In this document: piece by piece, positions 62,697-64,000 of the stretch | How the letters are laid out: each line of letters opens with the position of its first letter | How positions within the stretch are numbered: position 1 is the stretch's first letter | From: Bacteroidota bacterium | GTDB lineage: Bacteria > Bacteroidota > Bacteroidia > 2-12-FULL-35-15 | NCBI GenBank assembly: GCA_025963775.1 | Contig: JAOQAD010000020.1 | Location: 34,321-98,320, forward strand | Length of the DNA stretch: 64,000 nt | Direction: 5' to 3' | Program-made: the position numbers and the translations under genes | The notes under the pieces: model-generated | Database searches by the model: none | What the model saw: only the letters and a program-made list of their open reading frames with translations | Told to the model about the DNA's origin: nothing

Positions 62697-63488
62697 TTAA
62701 TTTCCTATTTTAATTCTCTTTAATTTATACTTCTTTGCTATTTCATAGTCCAAATGACCTGCGATATTTGTTAAAGCAACGCTTAAATCAGCCAGATCTT
62801 GAAAGGCATACCTTAAAAATTGACCTTTTTCAAACTTTAGGAAAGGGAATTCCTTAAGAAACTGGGAGTTTACCCTGCCACGATTGTGGACTATCAGATT
62901 TCTATTCTTGATGATCAGGTTGAATGCATTTTTTTCAATATCAGACTTAAAAAGCTTCAAATTTAATTTATTAATAAAGAATTCCTCAATCTTATCAATT
63001 CCTCTGTAAAAGAGTTCTTCCGTTTTCTTTTCCACCATAGCATCGACAAATTCCTCCATTGTTTCAAATTGAAGAATGAAATCCAATCTCTCTACTTCTG
63101 AAGATTTAAGAATTTCAGGTCTCTCACTTACAACCTCCGCAAGTATATCCTTAAAATATGTAATTATATTATCTACAGAACGTGCATACTGCATTTGAGA
63201 ATAAAATTGCTCGTACTGAAACACATCAAAGACAAGATCCATATCCATTACTTCAATTGCTTTCACTAACCGAACAGAAGCTTTATTCTTAGGATCTGAA
63301 TATATTTCGATTAGATTCGTTCTAGCAGTTTCCTTATTTTCTTCAGTCATAAAACTGGTTGCTAGTCCAGTGGTTAGCTGAAAAAGTTCAGATTGTTGGA
63401 GTTCTGCATTGAAATTATGGTAGGCAATCGTGCCTTTCTTCAGTATTACAGCACCAAACTTGTTTTTAGTATAGTATGAATTAGCCAT
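62697..63488 (-). CDS. HEPN-like protein
   Basis: 263 residues, mostly helical, no signal peptide. Near residue 195 it has IIKNRNLIVHNRG, the RN-x3-H signature of HEPN domains, which in many toxin and defence proteins forms an RNase site (Apea- or Swt1-like groups). The N-terminal half (SYYTKNKFGAVILKKG) is not recognised. TATCTTTG ends five bases before the ATG. No antitoxin of MNT type is visible beside it. It lies inside the presumed integrated element. Confidence 0.65.
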   Translation of the reverse strand: MANSYYTKNKFGAVILKKGTIAYHNFNAELQQSELFQLTTGLATSFMTEENKETARTNLIEIYSDPKNKASVRLVKAIEVMDMDLVFDVFQYEQFYSQMQYARSVDNIITYFKDILAEVVSERPEILKSSEVERLDFILQFETMEEFVDAMVEKKTEELFYRGIDKIEEFFINKLNLKLFKSDIEKNAFNLIIKNRNLIVHNRGRVNSQFLKEFPFLKFEKGQFLRYAFQDLADLSVALTNIAGHLDYEIAKKYKLKRIKIGN

Positions 63489-63493
63489 AGTAG

Positions 63494-63501
63494 CAAAGAT
63501 A
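63494..63501 (-). promoter_or_regulatory. -7 box (TATCTTTG) five bases before the HEPN ATG
   Basis: TATCTTTG, CTACT, ATG on the minus strand; predicts a leaderless mRNA. No -33 match. Confidence 0.45.
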
Positions 63502-63511
63502 CGGAATCTGA

Positions 63512-63955
63512 CTATAAAGATCCTTCATCGGCGAAGCTGTAATATCCTTCATCAGTCAAGATAATGTGGTCAACCAATGGAATTTCCATCAGCTTTCCAG
63601 CTTCCCTGATGTTCTTAGTTATCATTAAATCAGCTTCAGATGGCTTCAAATTGCCTGAAGGATGGTTATGTGCCAAGAGTATAGAAGAAGCATTTGCTTT
63701 CAAAGCTACCTGAAATACTACTTTAGCATCAACCACAGTTCCTGATAATCCGCCTTGTGAGATTTTACTGAATCCAAGCACCTTATTTGCTCGATTTAAG
63801 AGCATGATATACATTTCCTCAATATACTGTAGTTTGGTGCTCCATAAGGCTCTGAATTGAATCTCGGCCTCTTTTGTAAGCTTACCTAAAAGTTGGCCAT
63901 TTAAAATTAGAGAAAAAATCTTTAATTTTAAAAAACAAAGCCATGAAAAAATCAA
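63512..63955 (-). CDS. radC: RadC-like JAB domain protein, 5' end replaced by an IS element
   Basis: The family part begins at about 63890 with LTKEAEIQFRALWSTKLQYI and continues LLNRANKVLGFSKISQGGLS, with the metal motif LAHNHPSGNLKPSEAD (HxH...D) and the usual ending ILTDEGYYSFADEGSL. Mobile-element RadC proteins are about 150-160 residues with some 30 more at the N-terminus than seen here. The first 20 residues of this frame (MIFSWLCFLKLKIFSLILNG) are hydrophobic and read from inserted sequence. So the gene is interrupted. RadC of this kind is typical of integrated elements; its function is still unsettled. Confidence 0.75.
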   Translation of the reverse strand: MIFSWLCFLKLKIFSLILNGQLLGKLTKEAEIQFRALWSTKLQYIEEMYIMLLNRANKVLGFSKISQGGLSGTVVDAKVVFQVALKANASSILLAHNHPSGNLKPSEADLMITKNIREAGKLMEIPLVDHIILTDEGYYSFADEGSL

Positions 63956-64000
63956 GATTTACAGAAGCTCAGATTGTTTCGATACTGAAGCAGCAAGAGC
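63885..64000 (+). mobile_element. IS3-type insertion sequence, left end, truncated by window
   Basis: Sequence unrelated to RadC begins at about 63885-63895 (TGGCCATTTAAAATTAGAGA at 63894 is a candidate terminal repeat) and leads into a transposase start. The right end lies outside the window, so the terminal repeat cannot be confirmed. Confidence 0.6.
63943..64000 (+). CDS. IS3 family transposase OrfA, 5' fragment
   Basis: ATG at 63943; MKKSRFTEAQIVSILKQQE is the typical start of the helix-turn-helix OrfA of IS3-family elements. Only 19 codons are in the window. Confidence 0.8.
   Translation, partial: MKKSRFTEAQIVSILKQQE

Overview
This window looks like a chromosomal piece of a Bacteroidota bacterium, probably an environmental member of the Chitinophagales or Sphingobacteriales range; finer placement is not possible from the sequence. 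The grounds are many secreted proteins ending in type IX secretion (T9SS) type A sorting domains, two-component regulator propeller (reg_prop) sensors, SprB-type repeats, absence of Shine-Dalgarno sites, and promoters of the Bacteroidota type (TTTG, about 20 bases, TAnnTTTG).

Layout. 1-9.9 kb: 5'-truncated M16 peptidase, tadA, a small T9SS protein, a propeller-SpoIIE phosphatase and aspS. 9.9-18.6 kb: two giant T9SS proteins (1161 and 1703 residues) that end in the same module set (dockerin-like, cohesin-like, sorting domain). 18.7-31.2 kb: a LytTR regulator with its propeller kinase, two secreted proteins, a lipoprotein, and a hybrid-kinase operon with a HIT protein. 31.4-34.1 kb: tyrosine catabolism (hppD, hmgA) with a promoter and a possible leader peptide. 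34.1-40.7 kb: TatD nuclease, a DUF559 unit bounded by inverted repeats, ansA and two paralogous T9SS proteins. 40.7-48.3 kb: OmpA lipoprotein, membrane protein, sigma factor, and a long leftward gene run led by an ArsR repressor with two operator palindromes. 48.4-52.5 kb: multi-PAS kinase, receiver and VOC protein. 53.0-58.0 kb: a 1665-residue SprB-like repeat protein.

58.4-64 kb looks visibly more A/T rich (not counted) and is scarred: an HNH protein, remnants of a type I restriction locus (xre and hsdS pieces), two separate recombinase 3' ends that each run into a terminator and tRNA-like sequence, a T9SS tail without a body, a small AraC-controlled module, the 3' part of a tRNA-Ser, a HEPN protein, and a RadC gene cut by an IS3-type element that runs off the window. 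The tRNA-Ser remnant probably marks the left edge of an integrated element lying to the right.

No single complete unknown system is proven. The best candidates for something little described are (1) the DUF559 unit at 34.9-35.6 kb, flanked by 34-base inverted repeats and next to a 100-base duplication of the start of ansA; (2) the recurring TAnnTTTG box 4-5 bases before start codons, which predicts leaderless mRNAs; (3) the 21-codon leader ORF ahead of hmgA; (4) cohesin-like and dockerin-like modules within the same secreted chains; (5) the twin recombinase/tRNA scars.
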